Assembly (NCBI RefSeq): GCF_900110775.1
Contig: NZ_FOEP01000019.1
Location: forward strand, 1-49,666
From: Thalassovita taeanensis
GTDB lineage: Bacteria; Pseudomonadota; Alphaproteobacteria; Rhodobacterales; Rhodobacteraceae
DNA: 49,666 nucleotides
Reading direction: 5' to 3'
Shown here: in pieces, positions 24,599-32,489 of the stretch
How the letters are laid out: every line of letters starts with the position of its first letter
How positions within the stretch are numbered: position 1 is the stretch's first letter
Notes under the pieces: model-generated
What the model saw: the letters and a program-made list of their open reading frames with translations, nothing else
Told to the model about the DNA's origin: nothing
The model's database searches: none
Program-made: the position numbers and the translations under genes

Positions 24599-24907
24599 TT
24601 ACCAGCGAGCCCAAGGAAAGGGTTTATCCTCGGTCGAGGCGGTCTGAAACCGGGCGACGGCCTGCATCCAAGACCCGAGCTTGGAACCGAATTCAGCGAT
24701 CTGGGCGTTCCTTTTCTTGGTGAACAATAACCAGCCGAATTGCAGAATCGCAGCCACGAGCAGCACCGTTTCGGCAACACCGAACAGCACTGCAAGAATA
24801 ACCATATAGAGCAACCGCATCCAGATGGCGTTTTTCTCGGGGTCCGGCTGGCGAACAGGCTCTTCCGGTGTGACGGGGTCAGTCAGGGCTTCGGTATCTT
24901 CAGTCAT
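24599..24907 (-). CDS. DUF4389 membrane protein
   Basis: A 102-residue protein with an acidic N-terminal tail (1-26). Two closely spaced hydrophobic spans (about 29-62, with LYMVILAVLFGVAETVL then LQFGWLLFTKK) follow, and the tail ends FPWARW. This matches the DUF4389 layout, a family of unknown function in proteobacteria. It lies downstream of rpoH in the same direction, 55 bp away, with a strong hairpin between them. Confidence 0.8.
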   Translation of the reverse strand: MTEDTEALTDPVTPEEPVRQPDPEKNAIWMRLLYMVILAVLFGVAETVLLVAAILQFGWLLFTKKRNAQIAEFGSKLGSWMQAVARFQTASTEDKPFPWARW

Positions 24908-24929
24908 GACACTCTCCAGGTTTGGGGGA

Positions 24930-24954
24930 CCACCCCGCCAATATGGCGGGGTGG
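24930..24954. terminator. 10-bp perfect hairpin downstream of rpoH
   Basis: CCACCCCGCC (24930-24939) and GGCGGGGTGG (24945-24954) form a perfect stem with an AATAT loop, 8 bp after the rpoH stop on the minus strand. The following bases on that strand are TCCCCC, not a T-run. Partial termination or 3'-end stabilisation is more likely than full intrinsic termination. Confidence 0.5.
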
Positions 24955-24962
24955 AACAAGAC

Positions 24963-25859
24963 TCAGGCTTCGGCCATCAGGCCTTTTTCCGCTGCCAGTT
25001 CGCGCATCCGAGATTGAAGTTTCTCAAAGGCGCGCACTTCGATCTGACGAATACGTTCCCGGCTTACGCTGTACTGTGTGCTCAGATCCTCAAGCGTTAC
25101 AGTCTTATCAGTCAGCCGACGTTGCACCAGAATATCGCGTTCCCGATCATTGAGCACGTCCATGGCTTGGGTCAACATTTCCCGGCGCGTATCCAGTTCA
25201 TCACGCGCTTCGTAATCGGCGGCTTGGTCCGCGTCTTCATCTTCCAGCCAGTCCTGCCATTGCATTGTCCCCTCGCCCTCAGAGCCGACCGTCGCGTTCA
25301 GCGAAGCATCGCCCCCGGACATACGCCGGTTCATACTGATCACCTCAGCCTCGGTGACACCCAAGTCGGTGGCAATCCGTTTAACGTTTTCAGGACGCAG
25401 ATCACCTTCTTCAAGCGCGCCAATCTTGGCTTTGGCCTTACGCAGATTGAAAAACAGCTTTTTCTGCGCCGAGGTCGTGCCCAGTTTCACCAACGACCAT
25501 GATCGCAGAATATACTCCTGAATCGAGGCGCGGATCCACCACATCGCATAGGTCGCCAGACGAAAGCCGCGTTCCGGGTCGAACCGTTTTACGGCCTGCA
25601 TCAGGCCAACATTAGCCTCAGAAATCACCTCGGCCTGCGGCAGACCATAGCCGCGATAGCCCATGGCGATCTTGGCCGCCAAGCGCAGGTGACTCGTGAC
25701 CATTTTGTGAGCCGAGGCAGTATCCTGCTCTTCGACCCAGCGCTTGGCCAACATATATTCCTCTTCTGGCTCCAGCAGTGGAAATTTGCGGATTTCCTGA
25801 AGATAGCGATTCAGTCCGCCTTCGGGGGTCGGTGCCGGAAGATTTGCATAGTTGCTCAT
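24963..25859 (-). CDS. rpoH: Heat-shock sigma factor sigma-32
   Basis: A 298-residue sigma factor. Region 2 covers about 50-120, including ISEANVGLMQAVKRFDP and the -10 recognition segment ATYAMWWIRASIQEYIL. The RpoH-specific box QKKLFFNLRK lies at 132-141. Region 4 with DLSTQYSVSRERIRQIEVRAFEKLQ closes the protein. It directs RNA polymerase to heat-shock promoters. Rhodobacteraceae often carry two RpoH proteins, and I cannot say from this window which this is. A sigma-32-type promoter lies 44 bp upstream, indicating autoregulation. Confidence 0.95.
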   Translation of the reverse strand: MSNYANLPAPTPEGGLNRYLQEIRKFPLLEPEEEYMLAKRWVEEQDTASAHKMVTSHLRLAAKIAMGYRGYGLPQAEVISEANVGLMQAVKRFDPERGFRLATYAMWWIRASIQEYILRSWSLVKLGTTSAQKKLFFNLRKAKAKIGALEEGDLRPENVKRIATDLGVTEAEVISMNRRMSGGDASLNATVGSEGEGTMQWQDWLEDEDADQAADYEARDELDTRREMLTQAMDVLNDRERDILVQRRLTDKTVTLEDLSTQYSVSRERIRQIEVRAFEKLQSRMRELAAEKGLMAEA

Positions 25860-25902
25860 GATATCCCTGTTCCTCTCGCATCAATGTTTAAGAGCTTAAC
25901 AT

Positions 25903-25933
25903 CCACATAGGCACCCGAAACACGACGTTCAAG
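25903..25933 (-). promoter_or_regulatory. Sigma-32-type promoter upstream of rpoH
   Basis: On the minus strand, CTTGAA (25933-25928) and CCTATGTGG (25911-25903) match the published alphaproteobacterial heat-shock consensus CTTG-N17/18-CYTAT-T--G, with 18 bases between CTTG and CCTAT. Only the final G differs. The implied leader is about 40 bases. Confidence 0.7.
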
Positions 25934-25937
25934 GGCC

Positions 25938-25960
25938 ATTATAACGTCTAATACGTTATA
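25938..25960 (-). promoter_or_regulatory. TATAAT -10 with overlapping palindrome upstream of rpoH
   Basis: A perfect TATAAT (25943-25938, minus strand) overlaps an inverted repeat with arms TATAACGT (25940-25947) and ACGTTATA (25953-25960) around a 5-base spacer. No good -35 is seen (CGCGTA at 17 bp), so the promoter may need an activator or CarD. The palindrome could be an operator. Confidence 0.5.
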
Positions 25961-26025
25961 TACGCGCACATCCGTCGCAGGAAAATCAGTATATCAGTGC
26001 ACTCACGCGCAGGTGTATCTGTATT

Positions 26026-27063
26026 TCAGCCCTGAGTAACAAGCCGCAGCGCCGCAATCAGCTGTGTCATATCATCTGGCAAAGGGGCCTCAAACCGCAG
26101 CACGTCTTGCGTCACCGGATGGACAAACCCCAGAACCGACGCATGAAGCGCTTGGCGCGGAAAATCGCGTGCAGCGGCAAGGCCCGCAGCACCAATTGCC
26201 TTTTCCGCCAGCTTGCGTCGACCGCCATAGGTCTGATCGCCAATCAGCGAATGACCTGCGTGTGCCATATGCACCCGGATCTGGTGGGTGCGCCCGGTTT
26301 CCAGCCAGCATTCCACGAGACAAGCAACCGGAGGCGCCCCGAAAGGCTCCACAATCCGCACCCGCGTTACCGCATGGCGCCCGCCGGTAAACAGCACAGC
26401 CTGTCTTTGCCGGTCAGTCTTGTGCCTGGCCAGCTGCGTGGTTACCCTCATAATATTGCCAGCCTCAAAACTGATACCGCGCACGCCGCGCAAGCGCGGG
26501 TCATTGGCATCAGGCACGCCATAGCAGACAGCCTGATAATACCGCTCAACCGTGTGTTTCTCGAACTGCTTGGCCAGCCCATGATGGGCGCGATCAGATT
26601 TTGCGACCACTAAAAGCCCGCTGGTATCCTTGTCGATCCGGTGCACGATACCCGGGCGCTTTTCGCCCCCCACCCCCGACAGCGTATCACCGCAATGATG
26701 CAGCAGCGCATTCACCAATGTGCCCGTCGGTGTGCCAGGTGCCGGATGCACAACCATGCCCACGGGTTTGTTGATCACGATCAGGTCGTCATCCTCGAAA
26801 ATCACCTCAAGCGGGATGTCTTCGGGACCGATGTGGCTGTCCTCGGCCTGCGGCACCGTTATGTCGATGATGTCGCCCTCTTTGACCCGCACTTTAGCGT
26901 CGGTGACCACCTGCCTGTTGTGTAACACGTGGCCATCGGCGATCAGCCGCGCCAAACGAGTCCGCGACAGCGACGCATCTTCTGGCACATCACGTGAAAG
27001 CGCTTTATCAAGGCGCGCAGGCGGATCAGCATGGATCCGGATGGACAGGCGGATAGTGCCCAT
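26026..27063 (-). CDS. rluD: RluA-family 23S rRNA pseudouridine synthase
   Basis: A 345-residue RNA-modifying enzyme. An S4 domain lies at about 17-70, and the catalytic domain has HRIDKDTSGL with the nucleophile Asp144. INKPVGMVVHPA and the later LETGRTHQIRVHMAHAGHSL and GDQTYGG are RluA-family motifs. By domain order and length it is closest to RluD (helix 69 pseudouridines), but RluC-like specificity cannot be excluded. AGGGGA precedes the start. Its ATG overlaps the ATG of the divergent DUF6476 gene by two bases. Confidence 0.88.
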   Translation of the reverse strand: MGTIRLSIRIHADPPARLDKALSRDVPEDASLSRTRLARLIADGHVLHNRQVVTDAKVRVKEGDIIDITVPQAEDSHIGPEDIPLEVIFEDDDLIVINKPVGMVVHPAPGTPTGTLVNALLHHCGDTLSGVGGEKRPGIVHRIDKDTSGLLVVAKSDRAHHGLAKQFEKHTVERYYQAVCYGVPDANDPRLRGVRGISFEAGNIMRVTTQLARHKTDRQRQAVLFTGGRHAVTRVRIVEPFGAPPVACLVECWLETGRTHQIRVHMAHAGHSLIGDQTYGGRRKLAEKAIGAAGLAAARDFPRQALHASVLGFVHPVTQDVLRFEAPLPDDMTQLIAALRLVTQG

Positions 27064-27361
27064 GGAAAATTCCCCTCAGCCGGTCAATGCGGCAAATCTC
27101 AGGTTTCTGCGCCTGTTGGTCACGGGACTGACTGGCACTATGATTGCTGGCCTTCTAGTGATCATCACACTGATTGTCATCCGTTTCCGAGATCCCGGCC
27201 CGGATTTACCCAACAGCCTTGTCCTGCCAAACGGTACAGAGGCTTTGGCCTTCACCCAAACCGGGCGATGGTACGCGGTCGTCACCGAGGATGATCGTAT
27301 TCTGGTCTTCAGCCGCGCCACTGGCACGCTGATGCGCGAGATTCAAATTAGTCGAGACTAA
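27062..27361 (+). CDS. DUF6476 single-span membrane protein
   Basis: A 99-residue protein: a short N-terminal tail, a hydrophobic span at about 17-39 (GLTGTMIAGLLVIITLIVI), then a small periplasmic beta-rich part (PNGTEALAFTQTGRWYAVV, ILVFSRATGTLMREI). I recognise it as the Rhodobacterales family DUF6476, of unknown function. The ATG at 27062 shares bases with the start codon of the opposite gene, so both promoters must lie inside the neighbouring coding sequence. Its TAA overlaps the stop of the convergent glutamate-synthase-like gene. Confidence 0.75.
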   Translation: MENSPQPVNAANLRFLRLLVTGLTGTMIAGLLVIITLIVIRFRDPGPDLPNSLVLPNGTEALAFTQTGRWYAVVTEDDRILVFSRATGTLMREIQISRD

Positions 27362-28962
27362 ACGTATCGAGTGTCGATCGGTTCAAACTTCTCTGAACTG
27401 GAACGTTGCCAGCGTTCAAGATAACCGAACTTATCCTGCTCTCCGCGCAGCAAAAAACCCTCGGGCAGATATGGGTAAACCTGCTCGCCGGTAACCATAT
27501 CCCGGTCCTTTTCACGCATCAGCATATGGTGAGGTAAAAATTTACCTGGGTGATCCAGTCCCGCCGCCCCGGTCATCTCGGCCAGTGCCTTTAGTGTATT
27601 ATCATGAAAACGATAGACCCGCTCGGATTTGTCGGCCACGTTCAGCGCCCGCTGGCGCAGCGGATCCTGCGTGGCCACGCCCACTGGGCAATGGTTGGTG
27701 TGACAGGCCTGCGCCTGAATACAGCCCACCGCGAACATGAAACCACGCGCCGAATTGGCCCAATCCGCACCAAGCGCAAGTGTTTTGGCAATATCGAACG
27801 ACGTCACCAGTTTGCCCGATGCGCCCAGTTTGATCCGGTCGCGCAACCCGACACCGCGCAGAGTGTTGTGCGCGAACGTCAATCCCTCGACCAAGGGCAT
27901 GCCCATATGGTTGGCAAATTCCAGCGGTGCCGCCCCAGTGCCGCCCTCTTTCCCGTCAATGACAATAAAATCCGGCACGATTCCAGTTTCAAGCATGGCG
28001 CGCACGATGCACATGAATTCGCGTCTGTGACCGATGCACAGCTTGAAGCCGACAGGTTTCCCATCTGATAGCTCGCGCATGCGGCCGATGAACTCCATCA
28101 ACTCAATCGGAGTCGAAAACTCCGGGTGCGACGCCGGGGAGATACAATCTATCCCCATCGGGATCCCCCGCGCCTCAGCGATCTCGGGCGAAATTTTTGA
28201 GGCTGGCAACATCCCGCCATGACCAGGTTTAGCCCCCTGGCTCAGCTTCAGTTCAACCATCCTGACCTGTGGCGACGCCGCTTGTTCGCGGAATTTCTCG
28301 GGATCGAACCGACCATCTTCTGTGCGGCAGCCAAAGTAGCCCGAGCCTATTTCATAGATCAGGTCGCCGCCCCCTGCACGGTGATAGCGGCTGATCCCGC
28401 CTTCGCCCGTATCGTGGGCGAAGTTGCCCTTTTTAGCGCCGTTGTTCAGCGACAGAATCGCATTTGCCGACAGCGCACCGAAACTCATCGCAGAAATATT
28501 ATAGATTGACGCATCATAAGGCTGCTTGCAATCAGGCCCGCCGATACGCACGCGAAAATCATGATCGGTGATATGCTTGGGCACAACCGAATGGGTCAGC
28601 CACTGATAGCCCGAATCGTAAACCCGCAGCTTGGTTCCAAAAGGCCGTTTATCTTCGACACCTTTTGCACGCTGATAGATTAACGAGCGGCCATCACGCG
28701 AAAACGGCTCCTCATCCTGATCACTCTCGATCAGATATTGTCGAATTTCCGGGCGGATTTCTTCGAACAAAAACCGCAAATGTCCGACGACTGGATAGTT
28801 GCGCAAAATGGAATGGCGCGTTTGCGTGACGTCACGCAGCCCCAACCATGCCAGTGCACCAAACGCGGCCAGCGGCAGCAGATACCAAGCGCTCCATATC
28901 AGGCCAAGCGCCGAAAGGAGCGTCAGCCCCACAACCCCGGCAAAGACGGCATATCTTTCCAT
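27358..28962 (-). CDS. FMN-binding glutamate-synthase-family protein
   Basis: A 534-residue protein with two hydrophobic spans at the N-terminus (about 5-45) and a glutamate synthase central/FMN domain. Family features include the KPGHGGMLPASKIS loop, DGKEGGTGAAPLEF, LGASGKLVTSFDIAKTLALGAD, and the cysteine cluster GCIQAQACHTNHCPVG expected to bind an iron-sulfur centre. It lacks the amidotransferase domain, so it does not use glutamine like GltB. The true substrate is unknown. AAGGA precedes the start by 7 bases. Stop codons overlap with the opposing DUF6476 gene. Confidence 0.85.
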   Translation of the reverse strand: MERYAVFAGVVGLTLLSALGLIWSAWYLLPLAAFGALAWLGLRDVTQTRHSILRNYPVVGHLRFLFEEIRPEIRQYLIESDQDEEPFSRDGRSLIYQRAKGVEDKRPFGTKLRVYDSGYQWLTHSVVPKHITDHDFRVRIGGPDCKQPYDASIYNISAMSFGALSANAILSLNNGAKKGNFAHDTGEGGISRYHRAGGGDLIYEIGSGYFGCRTEDGRFDPEKFREQAASPQVRMVELKLSQGAKPGHGGMLPASKISPEIAEARGIPMGIDCISPASHPEFSTPIELMEFIGRMRELSDGKPVGFKLCIGHRREFMCIVRAMLETGIVPDFIVIDGKEGGTGAAPLEFANHMGMPLVEGLTFAHNTLRGVGLRDRIKLGASGKLVTSFDIAKTLALGADWANSARGFMFAVGCIQAQACHTNHCPVGVATQDPLRQRALNVADKSERVYRFHDNTLKALAEMTGAAGLDHPGKFLPHHMLMREKDRDMVTGEQVYPYLPEGFLLRGEQDKFGYLERWQRSSSEKFEPIDTRYV

Positions 28963-29163
28963 TGAACGGTCCTTCTGCGTTGCTCTGCCTCGTGCGACTG
29001 GTCCGGAACCGGGCTCGCGCCGTCGCGTGGCGCGTGCCTGACACGCTCAGGGCTACGGCATACGTCTTGCCATGAAGTTAACCCTAGCTCTGTGACAGAA
29101 TGACTAAAACCCCTTCATTTCAAAAGAATGCGCGCGGAGCCTCCCTGCCCGCGAATCCTGCCC

Positions 29164-30822
29164 TCAGCGAGAGGCGCGCGCCAGCATTGCCACCGCAACC
29201 AGCCCGACACCGATCACCAATATCGCCGCCGGGGCCGCGTTCCCAAGATTTTCAAGCGAGGCCTGATCATGCACGCGCGTCGCCAGCGTGTTGAAATTGA
29301 AAGGCCGCAACAACAGCGTTGCAGGCAGTTCCTTGACGCAATCGACGAAGACCAGCAACAGCGCTGATCCAATCGAGCCCCGGATCAGCGGATAATAGAT
29401 CTGCCCCAAGACCTGCCCCTGCGTGCGCCCCAGCGACCGCGCCGCCATTGGCAAACTAGGCGACACCCGATCCATTGCCGCATCAGCAGCACCCTGAGCA
29501 ATCGCGAAAAATCGCACCCCGTATGCCAAGACCAGCGCCAGCGCCGACCCGGTCAAAACCAGCCCGATATCAAATCCCGTCAGCGCCTCGACAGCATCGG
29601 CCAGCGTGTTGTCCAGCGCAGCCAGTGGGATCAGAATACCCACCCCCAGCACGGCCCCCGGCGCGGCATACCCGATGGTTGTCAGAGGCAGCAACAGACG
29701 TGGCAGCGCCCGTCCCGACAGGCGCACACCGTACACCATGAACACTGCGGCAAGCACGGTCAGAACGGCTGCGGTCCCCCCAACCGTCAAAGTATTGATC
29801 AACGCGCGCAACAGCCCCGGATCCGACCATCGCTCAGTATTCAGCATAGCATGATGCAAGATTTCCACGGCAGGCAGCGCAAAGCCCATTCCGAACGGGA
29901 TCAGGCAGGCCAGCGTCGCCAGCCAGCCAGCCATTCCTTTGAGATCGGTCTTGTTGGCAGCCCGATGACTGTTGGACAGGCTGAAGAACCGGATCCTGCG
30001 ACGGCTGATTTTCTCCAGCGTAACAAGAAAAACCACCAGTACCAGCACAACGCAGGCGATCTGCGCCGCCCCCCCGGCATTGTTACTTTCCAGCCAGACA
30101 CTGAAAATTCCGGTGGTCAGTGTTTGCACCGCAAAATAATCCACCGTGCCAAAATCATTGACCGTTTCCATCATCACGATCGCCATGCCCGCCGCAATCG
30201 CAGGCCGCGCCAGTGGCAGCCCCACCCTGCGGAACCGCTCGAATCCACCGGCTCCCAGCGACTTGGCCACTTCCTCAGATGCGCCGGATTGTTCTCTGAA
30301 CGCGGCGCGTGCCAGAAGATAGACATAAGGATAAAGTGCCGCCGCCAGCACAATCACCGCCGCCCCCAGAGAGCGGATCTGCGGGAACCAGTAGTCACGC
30401 GCAGACTCCCAGCCCATCAAAGCACGCAGCCCTGTCTGCACCGGCCCGGCATACTCCAGAAGATCCACCAACGCATATGCTCCGATATAGGCAGGGATCG
30501 CTAGCGGAAGCAGCAGCAGCCATTCTAACCAGCGCGACAACGGAAAACGATAGCGTGTAATCATCCATGCGGCCCCGGTGCCCGCCGCCCCCGCCAACAT
30601 GCCCACAGACAACATCAGTACCACTGTCGTGCGCAGATACCGTGGAAGGGTCGTCGACAACAGGTGTGGCCAGATATTGTCGCCCGGCGTCAGCGCTATC
30701 CACACCACAGCGGCGATCGGCAGCATGACAATAGCGGCAATCACAATGGCTCCGACAGACCACAGGCTTACGCGGTGGTGGCCCGCTTTGATGCGTTGCA
30801 CATTTGGCGTTGTGTCACTCAT
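29164..30822 (-). CDS. Iron(III)-type ABC transporter permease (FbpB-like), no partners nearby
   Basis: A 552-residue inner-membrane protein with two fused permease modules, each with about six spans. Each carries an EAA-type loop: EEVAKSLGAGGFERFRRVGLPLARPAI in the first half, and MAARSLGRTQGQVLGQIYYPLIRGSI in the second. This duplicated layout is typical of FbpB-like Fe3+ permeases (also thiamine ThiP). Neither a binding protein nor an ATPase gene lies nearby, so the partners must be encoded elsewhere. It is divergent from gene 30910 across an 87-bp region carrying an inverted repeat. Confidence 0.85.
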   Translation of the reverse strand: MSDTTPNVQRIKAGHHRVSLWSVGAIVIAAIVMLPIAAVVWIALTPGDNIWPHLLSTTLPRYLRTTVVLMLSVGMLAGAAGTGAAWMITRYRFPLSRWLEWLLLLPLAIPAYIGAYALVDLLEYAGPVQTGLRALMGWESARDYWFPQIRSLGAAVIVLAAALYPYVYLLARAAFREQSGASEEVAKSLGAGGFERFRRVGLPLARPAIAAGMAIVMMETVNDFGTVDYFAVQTLTTGIFSVWLESNNAGGAAQIACVVLVLVVFLVTLEKISRRRIRFFSLSNSHRAANKTDLKGMAGWLATLACLIPFGMGFALPAVEILHHAMLNTERWSDPGLLRALINTLTVGGTAAVLTVLAAVFMVYGVRLSGRALPRLLLPLTTIGYAAPGAVLGVGILIPLAALDNTLADAVEALTGFDIGLVLTGSALALVLAYGVRFFAIAQGAADAAMDRVSPSLPMAARSLGRTQGQVLGQIYYPLIRGSIGSALLLVFVDCVKELPATLLLRPFNFNTLATRVHDQASLENLGNAAPAAILVIGVGLVAVAMLARASR

Positions 30823-30846
30823 GCGGCTTCCTTGCCTGAATCCGGT

Positions 30847-30885
30847 TTAACTGTCCAGAAAACAGCTTATACTGGCGACAGTTAA
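30847..30885. promoter_or_regulatory. Inverted repeat in the divergent FbpB/hypothetical promoter region
   Basis: TTAACTGTC (30847-30855) and GACAGTTAA (30877-30885) form a perfect 9-bp inverted repeat, extended inward by CCAG and CTGG. A TATACT (30868-30873) sits between the arms, with TTTAAC 16 bp upstream as a possible -35 for the rightward gene. This looks like a paired operator around a promoter. Confidence 0.55.
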
Positions 30886-30909
30886 CGATAGCCACGCCAC
30901 AGGAGAAGC

Positions 30910-31785
30910 ATGCAGGTCGTTCTTCACGCAGGTGCACATAACACAGATGAAGACAGGCTGATCAAATGCCTTCTGAAGAACAGTGGTGCATTGAGCGAAC
31001 AGGGCATCGTGGTGCCCGGCCCTTCGCGGTATCGTCGCCTAATCCGGGACACGCTTCAGGCGATGGGCAAGGCCCCGCCCGCCCCGGACGCCCGTGCTCT
31101 GCTTTTGGATGCGATCCTCGAAAGCGATCCACCCGATCGGCTGGTGCTATCGAACGAAAATTTCTTTTCTGTCCCCAAATCCGCCATCAACAAGGGCGTT
31201 ATCTATCCTGGGGCCGAGGAAAAGCTGGCACGATTTTGCGAGCTGTTTGCTGCGGATCAGGTGGAGTTATTCATGGCCATCCGCAATCCGGCCACCTTTC
31301 TACCCGCAGTCTTCTCGCAATCTCCGGGCGGCGATTTCATGGATTTCATGGGCGGAACCGATCCGCGCTATATACGGTGGAGCGAACTGATCCTGCGCCT
31401 ACGCGAGGCCGTCCCTTCGGTGCAGATGACGATCTGGTGCAATGAGGACACACCGTTGCTTTGGGCTCAGTTGATCCGTGACATGGCCGGGCTGGAGCCG
31501 AACGCCAAGATCTCTGGCGGGTTTGACCTGCTAAGCGAGATTATGAGTAAAGAAGGCATGAAACGCTTTCGCGCCTACCTCAAAACACATCCGGTGATGA
31601 ATGAAATCCAGAAGCGAAGGGTGATCGCAGCCTTTCTGGACAAGTTCGCGCTGGAGAACGAGATCGAGCAAGAGGTCGATCTGCCCGGCTGGACAGATGA
31701 GCTGATTGAGGACCTCACCGAATTTTACGACGATGATGTTTTCCAGATTTCGCGCATTCCCGGGGTGCAGATGATCGCGACATAA
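30910..31785 (+). CDS. Hypothetical protein, weakly sulfotransferase-like
   Basis: A 291-residue soluble protein that I do not firmly recognise. The N-terminal VVLHAGAHNTDEDRLIKCLLKN has the strand-loop-helix shape of a sulfotransferase PAPS loop, but the Lys/Thr-containing phosphate-binding sequence is not kept. IRNPATFLPAVF near 125-136 resembles the conserved RDP/RNP segment of that superfamily. AGGAG precedes the start by 5 bases. It is divergent from the iron permease. A degenerate or non-catalytic member of the superfamily is possible. Confidence 0.6.
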   Translation: MQVVLHAGAHNTDEDRLIKCLLKNSGALSEQGIVVPGPSRYRRLIRDTLQAMGKAPPAPDARALLLDAILESDPPDRLVLSNENFFSVPKSAINKGVIYPGAEEKLARFCELFAADQVELFMAIRNPATFLPAVFSQSPGGDFMDFMGGTDPRYIRWSELILRLREAVPSVQMTIWCNEDTPLLWAQLIRDMAGLEPNAKISGGFDLLSEIMSKEGMKRFRAYLKTHPVMNEIQKRRVIAAFLDKFALENEIEQEVDLPGWTDELIEDLTEFYDDDVFQISRIPGVQMIAT

Positions 31786-31852
31786 TGCAGGGCGTTCAGC
31801 CCCCCTGACAGAACCGCCCCGTTCCTTGCCCCCAGCGAACCCCGATCCAGAG

Positions 31853-32113
31853 TTAGCTCATGCCAAGTGCTTCTTTGTACATTTCCAGAACGGCCTCTTC
31901 CTCGGCAATGTCGTTCTGGTCGCGCTTGCGCAGGGCAATTACTTTGCGCATTACCTTTGTGTCGTAACCGCGCCCCTTGGCCTCGGCCATCACCTCTTTT
32001 TGCGCGTCGGCAATGTCTTTCTTCTCGGCTTCCAGCCGCTCGAACCGCTCGATGAACTGGCGCAGCTCATCAGCAGTCACCTTGTAGCTATCTTGCAATG
32101 TGGTCTCGTCCAT
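31853..32113 (-). CDS. gapR: GapR (DUF2312) nucleoid-associated protein
   Basis: An 86-residue all-helical, highly charged protein matching DUF2312 (residues 12-84: ADELRQFIERFERLEAEKKDI, AEAKGRGYDTKVMRKVIALRKRD). GapR in Caulobacter is an essential tetrameric clamp that binds overtwisted DNA ahead of forks and stimulates gyrase and topoisomerase IV. GGAGG precedes the start by 6 bases. The gene is single, between unrelated genes. Confidence 0.9.
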   Translation of the reverse strand: MDETTLQDSYKVTADELRQFIERFERLEAEKKDIADAQKEVMAEAKGRGYDTKVMRKVIALRKRDQNDIAEEEAVLEMYKEALGMS

Positions 32114-32252
32114 GGGCTGCCTCCATCCGGTTTTTCATTTCCCTAACCTTCCCCCGTCCAGCCTGCAAGGTGGCATCTGCGAAATTGCGTCGCGTTGCCA
32201 TTGCGACGGCAATCGGGTACCCGCAGCATGAAACAGCGTGGGAGAATGGACT

Positions 32253-32468
32253 ATGGAAGGGTTGATCTGGATCGGGGCATTGGTTTCAGTCACCGGGCTG
32301 GCGGGGCTGATCTGGTGTATCTTCAAGATCGCCGCTGCCAAGCGCGCTGGACTGAGCGACGAGGCTCTGCGCGCCGCCGTACAAAAAGTAGTACCGGTCA
32401 ATCTTGGCGCGCTGTTTCTGTCGGTAATCGGACTGATGATGGTTGTGGTTGGCGTTTTTCTCGACTGA
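32253..32468 (+). CDS. Small two-span membrane protein
   Basis: A 71-residue protein with two hydrophobic spans (about 3-25 and 48-70) joined by a charged linker (KIAAAKRAGLSDEALRAAVQKV). I recognise no named family with confidence. ATG 32253 is chosen because GGAGAATGGACT precedes it. A GTG 15 bases earlier in the same frame lacks a site. It is divergent from gapR, 139 bp away. Confidence 0.65.
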   Translation: MEGLIWIGALVSVTGLAGLIWCIFKIAAAKRAGLSDEALRAAVQKVVPVNLGALFLSVIGLMMVVVGVFLD

Positions 32469-32489
32469 TAGCATCGCAATCGGGGTCGC

